NCBI RefSeq assembly: GCF_947504215.1
Contig: NZ_CANNGO010000006.1
Span: 124,001 to 188,000 of the forward strand
Direction of reading: 5' to 3'
Length of the DNA: 64,000 bases
From: an uncultured Ruegeria sp.
GTDB lineage: Bacteria > Pseudomonadota > Alphaproteobacteria > Rhodobacterales > Rhodobacteraceae
Shown here: in pieces, positions 17,480 to 28,587 of the stretch
Layout of the letters: each line of letters begins with the position of its first letter
How positions within the stretch are numbered: position 1 is the first letter of the stretch
Notes under the pieces: model-generated
The model's database searches: none
Told to the model about the DNA's origin: nothing
Seen by the model: only the letters and a program-made list of their open reading frames with translations
Program-made: the position numbers and the translations under genes

Positions 17480-18355
17480 TTAGCCCTGTGCGGCTTTTGC
17501 AACTTCGGCTGCGAAATCTTCCTTCTCGACCACGATGCCTTCGCCAACTTCCAGGCGGACAAAGCCGGTGATCGTTGCGCCTGCTTCTTTGGCAGCCGCT
17601 TCAACGGTCAGGTCAGGGTTCACAACAAACGCCTGGTTCAGCAGAGTTGCTTCCGCCACGAATTTATTCATACGGCCAACAATCATCTTTTCGATCACCT
17701 GCTCCGGCTTGCCGGATTCGCGGGCGATGTCCATCTGAACCTGCTTTTCCTTCTCGACAACTGCCGGGTCCATGTCGGCTTCGGACAGGGCCGCGGGGTT
17801 TACCGCTGCGATATGCATCGCAATCTGCTTGCCGATCGCTTCGTCCCCACCGGACAAAGCAACCAGAACACCGATTTTACCCATACCGTTGGTGGCCGCG
17901 TTGTGGACGTAGGATACAACGGTGTCGCCCGACAGCTTCGACATGCGGCGCACCGACATGTTTTCACCGATTGTGGCGATCTTGTCGGTCAACGTGTCTG
18001 CAACGGTCTTACCGCCCAGATCAGCCGCCAGCAGAGCTTCGACATTATCGACGCCTTCTGCGGCATATGCGATTTTGCCAACCATTTCCTGGAACTCGGC
18101 GTTCTTGCCGACAAAGTCGGTTTCCGAGTTCACTTCCACTGCAACACCGTTGTTGCCATTGACATGAACAGCAACCAGACCTTCGGCTGCGGTACGGCCC
18201 GATTTCTTGGCCGCCTTGGCAAGGCCTTTGGTGCGCAGCCAGTCAATGGCTTCGTCCATGTTGCCGCCTGTTTCGGTCAGCGCTTTCTTTGCGTCCATCA
18301 TGCCTGCGCCAGTTGTGTCGCGCAGTTCTTTCACCATTGCTGCTGTGATTGCCAT
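17480..18355 (-). CDS. tsf: Elongation factor Ts
   Basis: Guanine-nucleotide exchange factor that recycles EF-Tu, 291 residues. It begins with the typical UBA-like domain ([20 protein letters not shown]) and contains the EF-Tu-contacting TDFVGKN motif ([12 protein letters not shown]) and the HIAA(V)NP segment ([13 protein letters not shown]). It is downstream of rpsB with a 76-bp gap, the standard rpsB-tsf operon, and ends at a strong intrinsic terminator. Confidence 0.97.
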   Translation of the reverse strand: MAITAAMVKELRDTTGAGMMDAKKALTETGGNMDEAIDWLRTKGLAKAAKKSGRTAAEGLVAVHVNGNNGVAVEVNSETDFVGKNAEFQEMVGKIAYAAEGVDNVEALLAADLGGKTVADTLTDKIATIGENMSVRRMSKLSGDTVVSYVHNAATNGMGKIGVLVALSGGDEAIGKQIAMHIAAVNPAALSEADMDPAVVEKEKQVQMDIARESGKPEQVIEKMIVGRMNKFVAEATLLNQAFVVNPDLTVEAAAKEAGATITGFVRLEVGEGIVVEKEDFAAEVAKAAQG

Positions 18356-18431
18356 CTCTTGGCTCTCCTCAATTCAAACGGATTTGGGGCAGGTCTACCC
18401 TGCCCCATATGTCATTTACGTGACGGGCAGC

Positions 18432-19241
18432 TTACGCTTCGGCTTTGGTTTCCGGAGCGGCTTCTGCGGTCTCTTCAGCCGCAGGCTCTTCCGCAACGAC
18501 CTCTTCAACCGGTGCTTCTTCGAATGCACCCAGGTCAACACCAGCAGCACCCATCTGAGCGGTCATACCATCCAGAGCGGCACGTGCGGCCAGATCGCAA
18601 TACAGCGAAATCGCGCGCGCAGCGTCATCGTTGCCAGGGATGATGTAATCAACACCATCAGGCGAGCAGTTGGTGTCGACAACAGCCACAACCGGGATGC
18701 CCAGCTTGTTGGCTTCGGCGATGGCCAATGCTTCTTTTTTGACGTCGATGACGAACAGCAGGTCGGGGACGCCGCCCATTTCGCGGATACCGCCCAGCGA
18801 AGCTTGCAGTTTGCCCTGGTCACGCTCCATGCCCAGACGCTCTTTCTTGGTCAGGCCTTCGGCGCCGGTTTCCATCGCTTCGTCGATCTGGTTCAGACGG
18901 TTGATCGACTGGGAAACGGTTTTCCAGTTGGTCAACGTTCCGCCTAGCCAGCGATGGTTCATATAGTACTGAGCCGACTTTTCAGCCGCTTCAGCGATCG
19001 GCTGAGCTGCCTGACGCTTGGTGCCAACGAACAGTACGCGACCGCCTTTTGCAACGGTGTCACGAACGGCCTGCAGAGCCTGATCCAGCATCGGAACAGT
19101 CTGGGTCAGGTCCATGATATGGATGCCATTGCGCGAGCCGTAGATGAACGGGCCCATGCGGGGGTTCCAACGCTGCGTCTGGTGACCAAAGTGAACGCCA
19201 GCTTCCAGCAGCTGACGCATGGTGAACTCGGGAAGAGCCAT
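18432..19241 (-). CDS. rpsB: 30S ribosomal protein S2
   Basis: Small-subunit ribosomal protein, 269 residues. It carries the diagnostic [16 protein letters not shown] near the N-terminus and [33 protein letters not shown]. The C-terminus has an extra acidic Ala/Glu-rich tail (about residues 235-269) often seen in alphaproteobacteria. The ATG at 19241 (MALPEFTM) follows AAAAGGAAA; the track extension to 19298 is leader. A good sigma70-type promoter lies at 19366-19394. Confidence 0.97.
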   Translation of the reverse strand: MALPEFTMRQLLEAGVHFGHQTQRWNPRMGPFIYGSRNGIHIMDLTQTVPMLDQALQAVRDTVAKGGRVLFVGTKRQAAQPIAEAAEKSAQYYMNHRWLGGTLTNWKTVSQSINRLNQIDEAMETGAEGLTKKERLGMERDQGKLQASLGGIREMGGVPDLLFVIDVKKEALAIAEANKLGIPVVAVVDTNCSPDGVDYIIPGNDDAARAISLYCDLAARAALDGMTAQMGAAGVDLGAFEEAPVEEVVAEEPAAEETAEAAPETKAEA

Positions 19242-19365
19242 GCTATTTTCCTTTTCCGGTTTACGCCTCGGCGGGGGTGAAAGAAGCGGATGCTCCAACC
19301 GGCGGGCCAGATAAGGATGTCTCCCCTACAAAGCCCAAACCCCGCCTGCGGGTTTGAATGGCGCG

Positions 19366-19394
19366 CGTATACGGCAGGATTTAAGGCTGTGCAA
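19366..19394 (-). promoter_or_regulatory. Sigma70-type promoter of rpsB-tsf
   Basis: On the minus strand TTGCAC (19394-19389) and TATACG (19371-19366) are separated by exactly 17 bp. This lies about 125 bp upstream of the rpsB start, leaving a leader long enough for S2 autoregulation. Confidence 0.6.
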
Positions 19395-19407
19395 GGGCCA
19401 AATGCCC

Positions 19408-20262
19408 TTATTTTTCAAGCCGGGCCAGCGCATGCGCGTGTCGCACCGCCTCTTCGCAATGTGCTGCCAGAGCTTTGCGGTTTTCGAAATCACACACCCG
19501 AGCTGGAGAGTGGTAAATCAACTCGACCGATCCCTGTCGGCGTGCGCCCAAAGTCTTCAACAGATGTGGTCCGAACTCCATGTCGCCCCACCAGCCGTAA
19601 AACCTGTCGGGCTGACCTTTGGGTGCGTGAAAGACGACGGACACGGGTTGCACATACATGAAATCGCGCAATTCATCTGCGAAGAATGCCGCAAAAAGCG
19701 TTGTTTTAAAGGGCAAAACCCGCAATCCATCGGTCGAAGTGCCTTCGGGGAAGAACAGCAATTTGTGACCAGCGTTCAGTCTTGTTTCGAAAATCCGCGT
19801 TTGTTCACGCGCTTTTTTTGGGTTTCGTTCGATGAAGACGGTTCCGGTCGCCCGGGCCAGCCAGCCGATACCCGGCCATTTTGCGACTTCGGCTTTGGAC
19901 ACGAAGTAGATCCGCTTGCGCGCGTTAAGGGCAAAAATATCCAGCCATGACGAATGGTTTGCTACTACCGCTCCGTGTTCGCGCATCAAACTGCCCGACG
20001 TTCGGAATCCCATGCCCAGAATGCGAAACGCGTTTCGGCACACAAACTGAGTTATGTAAGGCGTAACAGGACGGCGCACTCCGAAAAACGGGCGTTCAAA
20101 CACGCGGAGGATTAAGAGAATGATCAGCCCACCGAAGACGAAAATCGCCAACGGCAACCCACGCAACAGCACAAGGCAGCAGCCGACGAAACCCAACTCA
20201 AGCGGGTCCGGTGCGTCTTCACTGTTCCAAAGAGGCGCAGTCAACGAGTCACGCTCCGCCAT
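19408..20262 (-). CDS. olsA: Lyso-ornithine lipid O-acyltransferase (PlsC family)
   Basis: Adds the second fatty acid to lyso-ornithine lipid, 284 residues. An N-terminal membrane region (about 25-55) precedes the acyltransferase motifs: H103-x4-D108 in NHSSWLD, the GTVFIERN block and FPEGTSTDG. PlsC-family enzymes also make phosphatidic acid, but overlap by 14 nt with an OlsB-type gene argues for ornithine-lipid synthesis. In related bacteria this non-phosphorus lipid accumulates in low phosphate. Confidence 0.82.
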   Translation of the reverse strand: MAERDSLTAPLWNSEDAPDPLELGFVGCCLVLLRGLPLAIFVFGGLIILLILRVFERPFFGVRRPVTPYITQFVCRNAFRILGMGFRTSGSLMREHGAVVANHSSWLDIFALNARKRIYFVSKAEVAKWPGIGWLARATGTVFIERNPKKAREQTRIFETRLNAGHKLLFFPEGTSTDGLRVLPFKTTLFAAFFADELRDFMYVQPVSVVFHAPKGQPDRFYGWWGDMEFGPHLLKTLGARRQGSVELIYHSPARVCDFENRKALAAHCEEAVRHAHALARLEK

Positions 20263-21004
20263 AAATTCGTTTCTGCCGTTCGTTCATGCGCGCGGTATCC
20301 AGGATCAAACATACATCGGTGGTGTTAAACGCATGATCGATGAACGCCCCCTCGCCTACAAAACCTCCGAGCCGCAGATAGGCCTTGATCAGCGCAGGCA
20401 CCTGAACCATCGCCGCGCGACGGTCCAAAGCCTCAGGTTTTACCAGGTTCATGGATTGAAACACTCCTGGCTGCGCCCTGACTCGAAGATCAACTGGAGC
20501 CAGGTGATTGTGGTGCAGCATAGACAGTGGCTGCGCCAGCGCGCCTACTTCTGTGCCATGAAAACTGGCCACACCAAAGAGGATCTCGATCTGACGCTCT
20601 GAGACATAACCAGCAAGACCATTCCACAGGTGATACATCGCCGTGCCGCCCCGGTAATCCGGATGCAGACAGGACCGGCCGAGCTCCAACAACTTGCGGC
20701 CGCTTTGTTTCAGAACGGTTAAATCGTACTCGGCCTCGGAGTAGAACTGCCCGAGTTCTGCGGCACGATCACCCGGTAACAGCCTGTAAACGCCCACGAC
20801 TTCGCTCGTCGCGTCATCATAGGCCAGCATATGGTCGAAATAGGGATCAAACTCGTCCTGCTCCAACCCGGCGTCATGATCGACCATCTCACCACCGCCG
20901 CCCAGTTCGCGCACGAACACGTCATAGCGCAATCGTTGCGCCGCGCGCAGCTCGTCCGCTGAGTCAGCAAGTCGTATAGTAAACGAAGGGCCTGCGTCGG
21001 GCAT
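20249..21004 (-). CDS. olsB: L-ornithine N(alpha)-acyltransferase OlsB
   Basis: GNAT-like enzyme that transfers a 3-hydroxyacyl chain from ACP to ornithine, the first step of ornithine-lipid synthesis, 251 residues. Family features are LRYDVFVRELG near the N-terminus, DHMLAYDDATSEVVGVYRLL, and LELGRSCLHPDYRGG followed by LFGVASFHGTEV. It is the first gene of the olsB-olsA pair. I see no Pho box directly upstream. Confidence 0.85.
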   Translation of the reverse strand: MPDAGPSFTIRLADSADELRAAQRLRYDVFVRELGGGGEMVDHDAGLEQDEFDPYFDHMLAYDDATSEVVGVYRLLPGDRAAELGQFYSEAEYDLTVLKQSGRKLLELGRSCLHPDYRGGTAMYHLWNGLAGYVSERQIEILFGVASFHGTEVGALAQPLSMLHHNHLAPVDLRVRAQPGVFQSMNLVKPEALDRRAAMVQVPALIKAYLRLGGFVGEGAFIDHAFNTTDVCLILDTARMNERQKRIYGGA

Positions 21005-21110
21005 GTCAGAAAGATTGATCCTATGTTTCTGAAGCGCAGATATCGCAGTTTTTCAGGCAAAGGCAACCAGACGGTGACAGGCTTTCCTGTTAACTATTCC
21101 TAAACCAGTT

Positions 21111-21293
21111 TCACGGATCAAAGACCGGCATCAGGGCGATGCGTGTTCCATCGATTACCACTTTCCCCTGCTCGCGAAAGTTCACGGTGATCTTGCCTGC
21201 GATGTTGGATTGAACCTGTCCGACGCCCCAATCCGGGAAATCCGGGTGGCGCACGAACATGCCCGGTGCGAGAATGGCATTCAAATCTGTCAT
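21111..21293 (-). CDS. DUF3553 domain-containing protein
   Basis: A 60-residue protein, essentially one small beta-rich domain (GMFVRHPDFPDWGVGQVQS...GKITVNFREQGKVVI). It resembles the DUF3553 module also found at the end of some UvrD-type helicases and CarD-like folds, where it may bind nucleic acid or protein. It is divergent from chpT across only 42 bp. Function unknown. Confidence 0.8.
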   Translation of the reverse strand: MTDLNAILAPGMFVRHPDFPDWGVGQVQSNIAGKITVNFREQGKVVIDGTRIALMPVFDP

Positions 21294-21335
21294 GCTTGGG
21301 CTCCGGTCCGGTGGCAGATACAGCAGGAGGTACGC

Positions 21336-21932
21336 ATGGGCGGCTCAGACGTCAACCTGGCCGAGTTGATCGGCTCTCGGATCTGTCATGATCTGATCAG
21401 CCCGATTGGGGCAATTACCAATGGGCTTGAGCTTTTGGATATGGTTGGCGCAGTGCAAGGCCCGGAAATGGAGCTGATCTCGGGCAGTGTCGGCAGTGCC
21501 GGGGCACGGATCCGCTTTTTCCGGGTTGCCTTTGGATCTGCCGGTGATCAGCCATTGGGTCGGACCGAGGTGGCGGATCTTCTGAAAGATGTTGAACGCG
21601 CCGGTCGGGTTCGAGTGCACTGGAATCTGACAGATGCGGTGCCGCGCAATCAGGTGAAACTGGCCTTTTTGGCGCTTATGTGCTGCGAAAGTGCCATGCC
21701 GATGGGGGGCGATGTCCGGATCAGTGCGCATGGCGACAAGTGGGAGGTGACAGGCACCGCCGACAAGCTGAATGTCGACGGTGACCTATGGAAACATGTC
21801 GTAACAGGGCGTTTTCCAAACAAGATCACACCTGCTCAGGTGCAATTTGCGTTGTTACCCGAAAGCGCCACAGCCATGGGTCGAAAAGTAGCAGTCGAGA
21901 CTGCATCGACCCGCGTTACCCTTAGATTTTAG
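21336..21932 (+). CDS. chpT: Histidine phosphotransferase ChpT
   Basis: Phosphotransfer protein that passes phosphate from CckA to CtrA and CpdR, 198 residues. The phospho-His lies in [14 protein letters not shown], a HisKA-like helix, followed by a degenerate ATPase-like domain. I chose the ATG at 21336 because AGGAGG precedes it at ideal spacing; the track start at 21210 lies inside the divergent DUF3553 gene. ctrA and sciP, its pathway partners, occur 32 kb away. Its TAG overlaps the proA stop in convergent orientation. Confidence 0.88.
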   Translation: MGGSDVNLAELIGSRICHDLISPIGAITNGLELLDMVGAVQGPEMELISGSVGSAGARIRFFRVAFGSAGDQPLGRTEVADLLKDVERAGRVRVHWNLTDAVPRNQVKLAFLALMCCESAMPMGGDVRISAHGDKWEVTGTADKLNVDGDLWKHVVTGRFPNKITPAQVQFALLPESATAMGRKVAVETASTRVTLRF

Positions 21933-23191
21933 GCGCGGGTCGTTCCGTTCCCGCGGACAAGGTACTTAAAGCTGGTCAACTGTGCTGCCCCCACCGGGCC
22001 GCGCGCGTGCATTTTACCGGTGGCGATCCCGATCTCGGCACCCATGCCGAACTCACCACCATCGGCAAACTGGGTCGAGGCGTTGTGCATCAGGATTGCA
22101 CTGTCCAGCCGCTCAAAGAAACGGGCGGCGGCACTGGCATCTTCTGTCATGATACAGTCTGTATGGTTCGAACCGAATTGGCGGATATGCGAAATAGCGC
22201 CATCAATGTCAGCGACCGGTTTGGCGGCGATGATGCTGTCCAGAAACTCTTTGCCCCAGTCATCGGCCGAGGCCGAAACAGTGCCCTTCACAGCCAAAGG
22301 GCCTTCGGCATGAACCTCAACACCCGCCGCCAATAGGGCGGCGATGATGTCTTGCCCCAGCGTCTCAGCGACATCCTGATGGATCAGTAGGCATTCAGCC
22401 GCCCCGCAAATTCCTGTGCGGCGGGTCTTGGCGTTCAGCACGACATCCAAGGTTTTCTGCGGATCAGCGTCTTTGTCGACATAAATGTGAACGATGCCTT
22501 CGAGATGGGCAAAAACCGGAACGCGAGCTTCGCGCTGGACCAGTCCGACCAAACCCTTGCCACCACGCGGGACGATGACATCGACATAATCGGTCAATGT
22601 CAGCAATTCCTGAACCGCAGCGCGGTCGCGGGTCGGGACCAGTTGAGTGGCATCTTCGGGCAGGTTCGCAGCTTTCAAACCCTGGACCAGACAGGCGTGG
22701 ATGGCGGTGGACGAATGAAATCCCTCGGACCCGCCCCGCAGGATCACGGCATTGCCGGATTTCAGGCACAAAGCACCTGCGTCTGCCGTTACATTGGGGC
22801 GGCTTTCATAGATGACACCGATCACACCCAGCGGAGTACGCACGCGCTGAATATTCAGACCCGAAGGCATATCCCATTCCGTCAGCACCTCACCCACCGG
22901 GTCGGCCTGATCTGCAACGGTACGCAACCCATCGACCATGCCCTGAATGCGCGTCTCATCCAGCATCAGACGGTCCATCATCGCGGGGCTGAGACCCTTG
23001 TTACGACCGAACTCCATATCCTTTTGGTTGGCCGCGATGATCTGAGCGCGATTGTTCCAAACCGCCTCGGCCGCTGCGATCAGGGCCGCATGTTTGCGTT
23101 CCGCGCTTGCAAAGGCCAATTCCGCTGATGCTGCTTTGGCACGCTTTCCAAGGTCGGTCATCAGGTCGGGGATGCTGTCGAAATCCTTCAT
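21929..23191 (-). CDS. proA: Gamma-glutamyl phosphate reductase
   Basis: Second enzyme of proline synthesis: reduces gamma-glutamyl phosphate to glutamate semialdehyde with NADPH, 420 residues. The catalytic Cys is in [11 protein letters not shown], with supporting motifs [33 protein letters not shown] and [11 protein letters not shown]. It lies 43 bp downstream of proB, whose product makes its unstable substrate. Confidence 0.96.
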   Translation of the reverse strand: MKDFDSIPDLMTDLGKRAKAASAELAFASAERKHAALIAAAEAVWNNRAQIIAANQKDMEFGRNKGLSPAMMDRLMLDETRIQGMVDGLRTVADQADPVGEVLTEWDMPSGLNIQRVRTPLGVIGVIYESRPNVTADAGALCLKSGNAVILRGGSEGFHSSTAIHACLVQGLKAANLPEDATQLVPTRDRAAVQELLTLTDYVDVIVPRGGKGLVGLVQREARVPVFAHLEGIVHIYVDKDADPQKTLDVVLNAKTRRTGICGAAECLLIHQDVAETLGQDIIAALLAAGVEVHAEGPLAVKGTVSASADDWGKEFLDSIIAAKPVADIDGAISHIRQFGSNHTDCIMTEDASAAARFFERLDSAILMHNASTQFADGGEFGMGAEIGIATGKMHARGPVGAAQLTSFKYLVRGNGTTRA

Positions 23192-23234
23192 ATCACGTGC
23201 CTTTCTGGTCGGTAGCTTTCAGTAACAGTGCGCG

Positions 23235-25372
<2,138 letters not shown>

Positions 25373-25400
25373 CTACTGCAAAGGCCCCACCGGCCACAAG

Positions 25401-25937
25401 TCAGAGTTTCTTGCTGTATGTCCAGGTGGGCACATTTGCGTCGCGTGCCACCGAATAGCTCTCGGCGTCGCCCAAGTACTCAAACCCGCAGTGAATCAGC
25501 ACCCGGGCCGAGGCCGGATTGTCCTGAAATACGCTGGCGAACATGTTCGCGTTCTTCAGCGGGTTGGTATTGACCAAGGCCTCGACGGCCAGTGAGGCGA
25601 CGCCGGTATTCCAGTAGACAGGTGCAACCCAATACCCAACCTCAGTCTGGTTGCGATCCAGTCGAGTCAGGGAAATCAGACCGATAAGTTCTGGGCCGCC
25701 ATCCTTGGTGGCATCCATGGCCCAGACATCTTCGTCCCGCTCGTCTGCCATCGAACGCGTCACGAAGGCTTCGATCGAACCCGGTGGCAGCGGGTGGGGA
25801 ATACTGGTGGTCATACGCGCAACGCGTTCATCGCCTGCATAATGTTCGACGAGACCCATATCCGAACGACGCAAAGGGCGCAGATCGAACCGCTCGGTTT
25901 CGATGACCGGCTGATTTATTATTGTCTCAAGTTTCAT
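25401..25937 (-). CDS. GNAT family N-acetyltransferase (RimJ/RimL-like)
   Basis: About 178 residues. The opening IETERFDLRPLRRSDMGLVEHYAGDERVARMT and the later TEVGYWVAPVYWNTGVASLAVEALV with NPASARVLIHCGFEYLGD are typical of RimJ/RimL-type acetyltransferases that acetylate protein N-termini or small amines. The ATG at 25937 is preceded by GGAGGAGGAAC and overlaps the LysE stop in an ATGA junction, so the pair is translationally coupled. Target unknown. Confidence 0.83.
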   Translation of the reverse strand: MKLETIINQPVIETERFDLRPLRRSDMGLVEHYAGDERVARMTTSIPHPLPPGSIEAFVTRSMADERDEDVWAMDATKDGGPELIGLISLTRLDRNQTEVGYWVAPVYWNTGVASLAVEALVNTNPLKNANMFASVFQDNPASARVLIHCGFEYLGDAESYSVARDANVPTWTYSKKL

Positions 25938-26542
25938 GAGTGCGTTCCTCCTCCGAACAACACGAATAATACGGACGCAACAGTCAAACTGGCTAAAGTC
26001 CACATCAGATATTTTTCCGCGGGCCGTCCTTCAACCACATGGGCAATTCTATCGCCTGCAAAAGTCCAGATAGGGTGCACGACAATCTGGCAGAGCAATA
26101 GACACAGAGCGATTGTAAATGTTGCGTTAAGACTGGGGGTACCTGCGGCAACAAAACCGGTGAAGCCGGCAATAATCATCGCCCAGGCCTTGGGGTTAAG
26201 CGGATGCACGATCAGCCCGGCCCAGAAACCGGGCACATCCTGAACGGACACGTCACGCGAAAGTCGCAGATTGGCGATTTTCCACGCAAGCCAGCAAATA
26301 TATGCCGCCGAAGCATATTTCAGGGCAGCAAACGCCATCGGAGCCTGATCCGCGACCTGCATCAACCCAAACCCAACGGGCCAGATGATCAGTTGCTTTC
26401 CCAGGACAACACCGGCCACAAACGGCAGCGCCGCCCGAAAACCATAACGCGCACCTGTTCCCAGCAGGACCATATTGGCCGGTCCCGGTGTGCCGACCTG
26501 ACTGGCGGCAAAGATCAGGAAACTGGTGGTTGCGACTGTCAT
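25934..26542 (-). CDS. LysE family translocator
   Basis: Membrane exporter of the LysE/RhtB family, 202 residues with about six hydrophobic segments. The N-terminal GTPGPANMVLLGTGARYGFRAALPFVAG is the family signature. Members export amino acids or derivatives such as homoserine lactone; the substrate here is unknown. The coupled acetyltransferase gene downstream suggests that modification and export act on the same class of compound, which is inference. Confidence 0.87.
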   Translation of the reverse strand: MTVATTSFLIFAASQVGTPGPANMVLLGTGARYGFRAALPFVAGVVLGKQLIIWPVGFGLMQVADQAPMAFAALKYASAAYICWLAWKIANLRLSRDVSVQDVPGFWAGLIVHPLNPKAWAMIIAGFTGFVAAGTPSLNATFTIALCLLLCQIVVHPIWTFAGDRIAHVVEGRPAEKYLMWTLASLTVASVLFVLFGGGTHS

Positions 26543-26573
26543 CAGACCATTCGATCAAAATTGCGTTAAAACG

Positions 26574-26604
26574 AGAAAGGGGACCGGCACTTTGTGCCGG
26601 TCCC
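26574..26604 (-). terminator. Intrinsic terminator after rpmA
   Basis: A 12-bp perfect stem GGGGACCGGCAC / GTGCCGGTCCCC with a 3-nt loop (26579-26604), followed on the minus strand by TTTCTCGTTTT. It ends the rplU-rpmA transcript. Confidence 0.85.
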
Positions 26605-26637
26605 CCATGAATTTTTCTTAAACCTCTGGGTTTCGGC

Positions 26638-26907
26638 TTACTCTGCGGCCTCCGCCACTGGCAGGACCGAAATAAAGGTGCGGTTTTTGAGGCCTTTGTG
26701 AAACTTGACAGCGCCATCAGTGGTCGCAAAGATCGTGTGATCCTTGCCGATGCCTACGCCTTCGCCCGGCCAAAACTTGGTGCCGCGCTGACGCACGATG
26801 ATGTTGCCTGCGATGGCGGCCTGGCCACCATACAGTTTCACGCCAAGGCGACGACCAGCTGAGTCGCGACCGTTACGGGAGGAACCGCCAGCTTTTTTAT
26901 GTGCCAT
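26638..26907 (-). CDS. rpmA: 50S ribosomal protein L27
   Basis: Large-subunit protein near the peptidyl-transferase centre, 89 residues. [22 protein letters not shown] and the [28 protein letters not shown] block identify it. The N-terminus starts directly with the mature-type MAHKKAGGS, with no Firmicutes-style cleaved leader. It lies 11 bp downstream of rplU. Confidence 0.97.
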   Translation of the reverse strand: MAHKKAGGSSRNGRDSAGRRLGVKLYGGQAAIAGNIIVRQRGTKFWPGEGVGIGKDHTIFATTDGAVKFHKGLKNRTFISVLPVAEAAE

Positions 26908-26918
26908 TCTCTCTCTCC

Positions 26919-27563
26919 TTAGCCTTTAGCCAGTTCTTTGGCCTGTTCGATCCAGCCTTCACGCTCGATCCGGCCTTTGAACGACAGTTTCTCGTCCATA
27001 GCAGCTACGTCTTCATCCGTCCATGCCGCGATCTGGGCAAAGGTGGTGATGCCAGCCGCAAGAAGCTTCTTCTCAAGTGCAGGGCCAACGCCGGACAGTT
27101 TCTTCAGATCGTCTGCGCCAGCGTCAGCAGCGGGTGCTTCGGCTTTCTTGGCAGGCGCCTTTTTCGGAGCTGCTTTCTTGGGTGCTCCTGCTTCAACAGC
27201 TGCTGCGGAAACCGAACCGGTTGCAGCTTTGATGCCCGACTTGTCAGCGCCCGACGACAGGATATCGGTGATTTTGACCAGTGTCAGTTTCTGACGGTGG
27301 CCAACGGTGCGCTTCGAGCTGTGCTTACGACGGCGTTTGACGAACTTGATGACCTTGTCACCTTTGATCTGTTCGACAACTTCGGCTTGAACGCCGGCGC
27401 CTTCGATAAACGGCGCACCAACAACCGGTGCGTCACCGCCCAGCATCAGTACGTCGTTGAATTGAACTGTTTCACCTGCGTCGGCAGCCAATTTTTCAAC
27501 GCGGAGAATATCGCCCGCCTGAACCTTGTACTGCTTGCCGCCAGTCTTGAGGACCGCAAACAT
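26919..27563 (-). CDS. rplU: 50S ribosomal protein L21 with C-terminal helix-hairpin-helix extension
   Basis: Residues 1-103 are a normal L21 ([18 protein letters not shown] ... [16 protein letters not shown] ... LTLVKI). The protein continues to 214 residues. A low-complexity Ala/Lys/Pro linker (about 118-150, [12 protein letters not shown]) leads to a compact domain (about 150-212) starting [22 protein letters not shown], a helix-hairpin-helix like that in RNA polymerase alpha or NADH dehydrogenase 41-kDa-type proteins. Such fused L21s occur in Rhodobacterales. The tail may bind rRNA or another factor. Confidence 0.95.
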   Translation of the reverse strand: MFAVLKTGGKQYKVQAGDILRVEKLAADAGETVQFNDVLMLGGDAPVVGAPFIEGAGVQAEVVEQIKGDKVIKFVKRRRKHSSKRTVGHRQKLTLVKITDILSSGADKSGIKAATGSVSAAAVEAGAPKKAAPKKAPAKKAEAPAADAGADDLKKLSGVGPALEKKLLAAGITTFAQIAAWTDEDVAAMDEKLSFKGRIEREGWIEQAKELAKG

Positions 27564-27741
27564 GCGTCTTTCCTTTTCATTCCCGCGTTCTGTGGTCCCC
27601 GTCTGGGTGTTTTGGCCCCAATGAACTTGAAGGCCACCTCGAACAGCGCGCCCTTTTCGGGCTGTGTGACTGACCTTTGGGGTATGCCCAATGGGTCAAA
27701 TAATAACGATACCCGGCGCGGAATACCGGCCGGGATGCGCG

Positions 27742-27770
27742 CTTATCCATAGATTACCTGTGAAAGTCAA
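27742..27770 (-). promoter_or_regulatory. Possible promoter of rplU-rpmA
   Basis: On the minus strand TTGACT (27770-27765) and GATAAG (27747-27742) are 17 bp apart, about 180 bp upstream of the rplU start. It lies just outside the 3' end of the DUF2059 gene. Confidence 0.4.
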
Positions 27771-27783
27771 CACCCAACCAGTG

Positions 27784-28587
27784 TCAAAGATCCGATCCTC
27801 TGAGGACCTGTGCGGCGGCCTCGCCCAGACGGAAAGATATGCTGTCAAACATCTGGTCGAACCCGTCAAACAAAGCCTCATTCACGGCCTGACCCGTATC
27901 GGTACGAGAGAACGCGATATTTTCACGCATCTGCGTTTCGTCCATTGGTCGGTACGCAAGCAAAAGAAACGAGTACAGCCAGGTCGTGGCTTCTTCTGTC
28001 TTGCTGTCTGTCTCTGAAAGCAACTCCGCCAGCAATTCACCTTCATCCGATAGCTCGCCATAGGCAAGACCTCGGAAAAAGTTGAAATCCGCGCTCAACG
28101 ACCCTTCTACATTCTGTTCTACAAGGTTGTTGATCTGGATATACTCGTCGACCAGTTCATATCGCACCGAGTCCCGCGCGGTACTTTCATAGGCCTCGCG
28201 CGCCATTTCTTCGATGGCCTCGTCCGAAATTGCCCGTCTTGCGGAGTTTTCAAGGGAGATAATCGTTTGGCCCAAGTCGCTTTCGAAAAATACGATGGCC
28301 TGATCCAATTGACTGTCCGTTAGCCCGCGTTCGAAGGCCTCTGTCACGCGTTCTTGCATCCAGACCGGATCGTAGATGTCTTCAACCTGCGCTTCAAAGA
28401 AGGCACCGCCGGTGTTGTCCAACAGCGTTTCATCCAATTCAAGACGCTGGACCATGGCTTCATCGACCAGAATGTCCATGACTTGCGACAGATGCATGGC
28501 GTCGGCCAAACGGTCGACCTTTTCGTCGGCCACCAGTGGCGGGGCCCAAAAGACCAGAAAGGCAAAAAGACAGCTCAGACGCATCAT
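27784..28587 (-). CDS. DUF2059 domain-containing exported protein
   Basis: A 267-residue helical protein beginning with a signal peptide (MMRLSCLFAFLVFWAPPLVADE). The DUF2059 region is visible twice-over in style: DRLADAMHLSQVMDILVDEAM near the N-terminus and DSQLDQAIVFFESDLGQTIISLENSARRA in the middle. Members are periplasmic, with no known biochemical role. The start overlaps the end of the upstream DUF2059 gene in an ATGA junction. The two are diverged paralogues. Confidence 0.75.
   Translation of the reverse strand: MMRLSCLFAFLVFWAPPLVADEKVDRLADAMHLSQVMDILVDEAMVQRLELDETLLDNTGGAFFEAQVEDIYDPVWMQERVTEAFERGLTDSQLDQAIVFFESDLGQTIISLENSARRAISDEAIEEMAREAYESTARDSVRYELVDEYIQINNLVEQNVEGSLSADFNFFRGLAYGELSDEGELLAELLSETDSKTEEATTWLYSFLLLAYRPMDETQMRENIAFSRTDTGQAVNEALFDGFDQMFDSISFRLGEAAAQVLRGSDL

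Noticed and set aside
17813-18643. 276-residue plus-strand ORF across tsf and rpsB
   Set aside because: Antisense shadow of two highly conserved translation genes.
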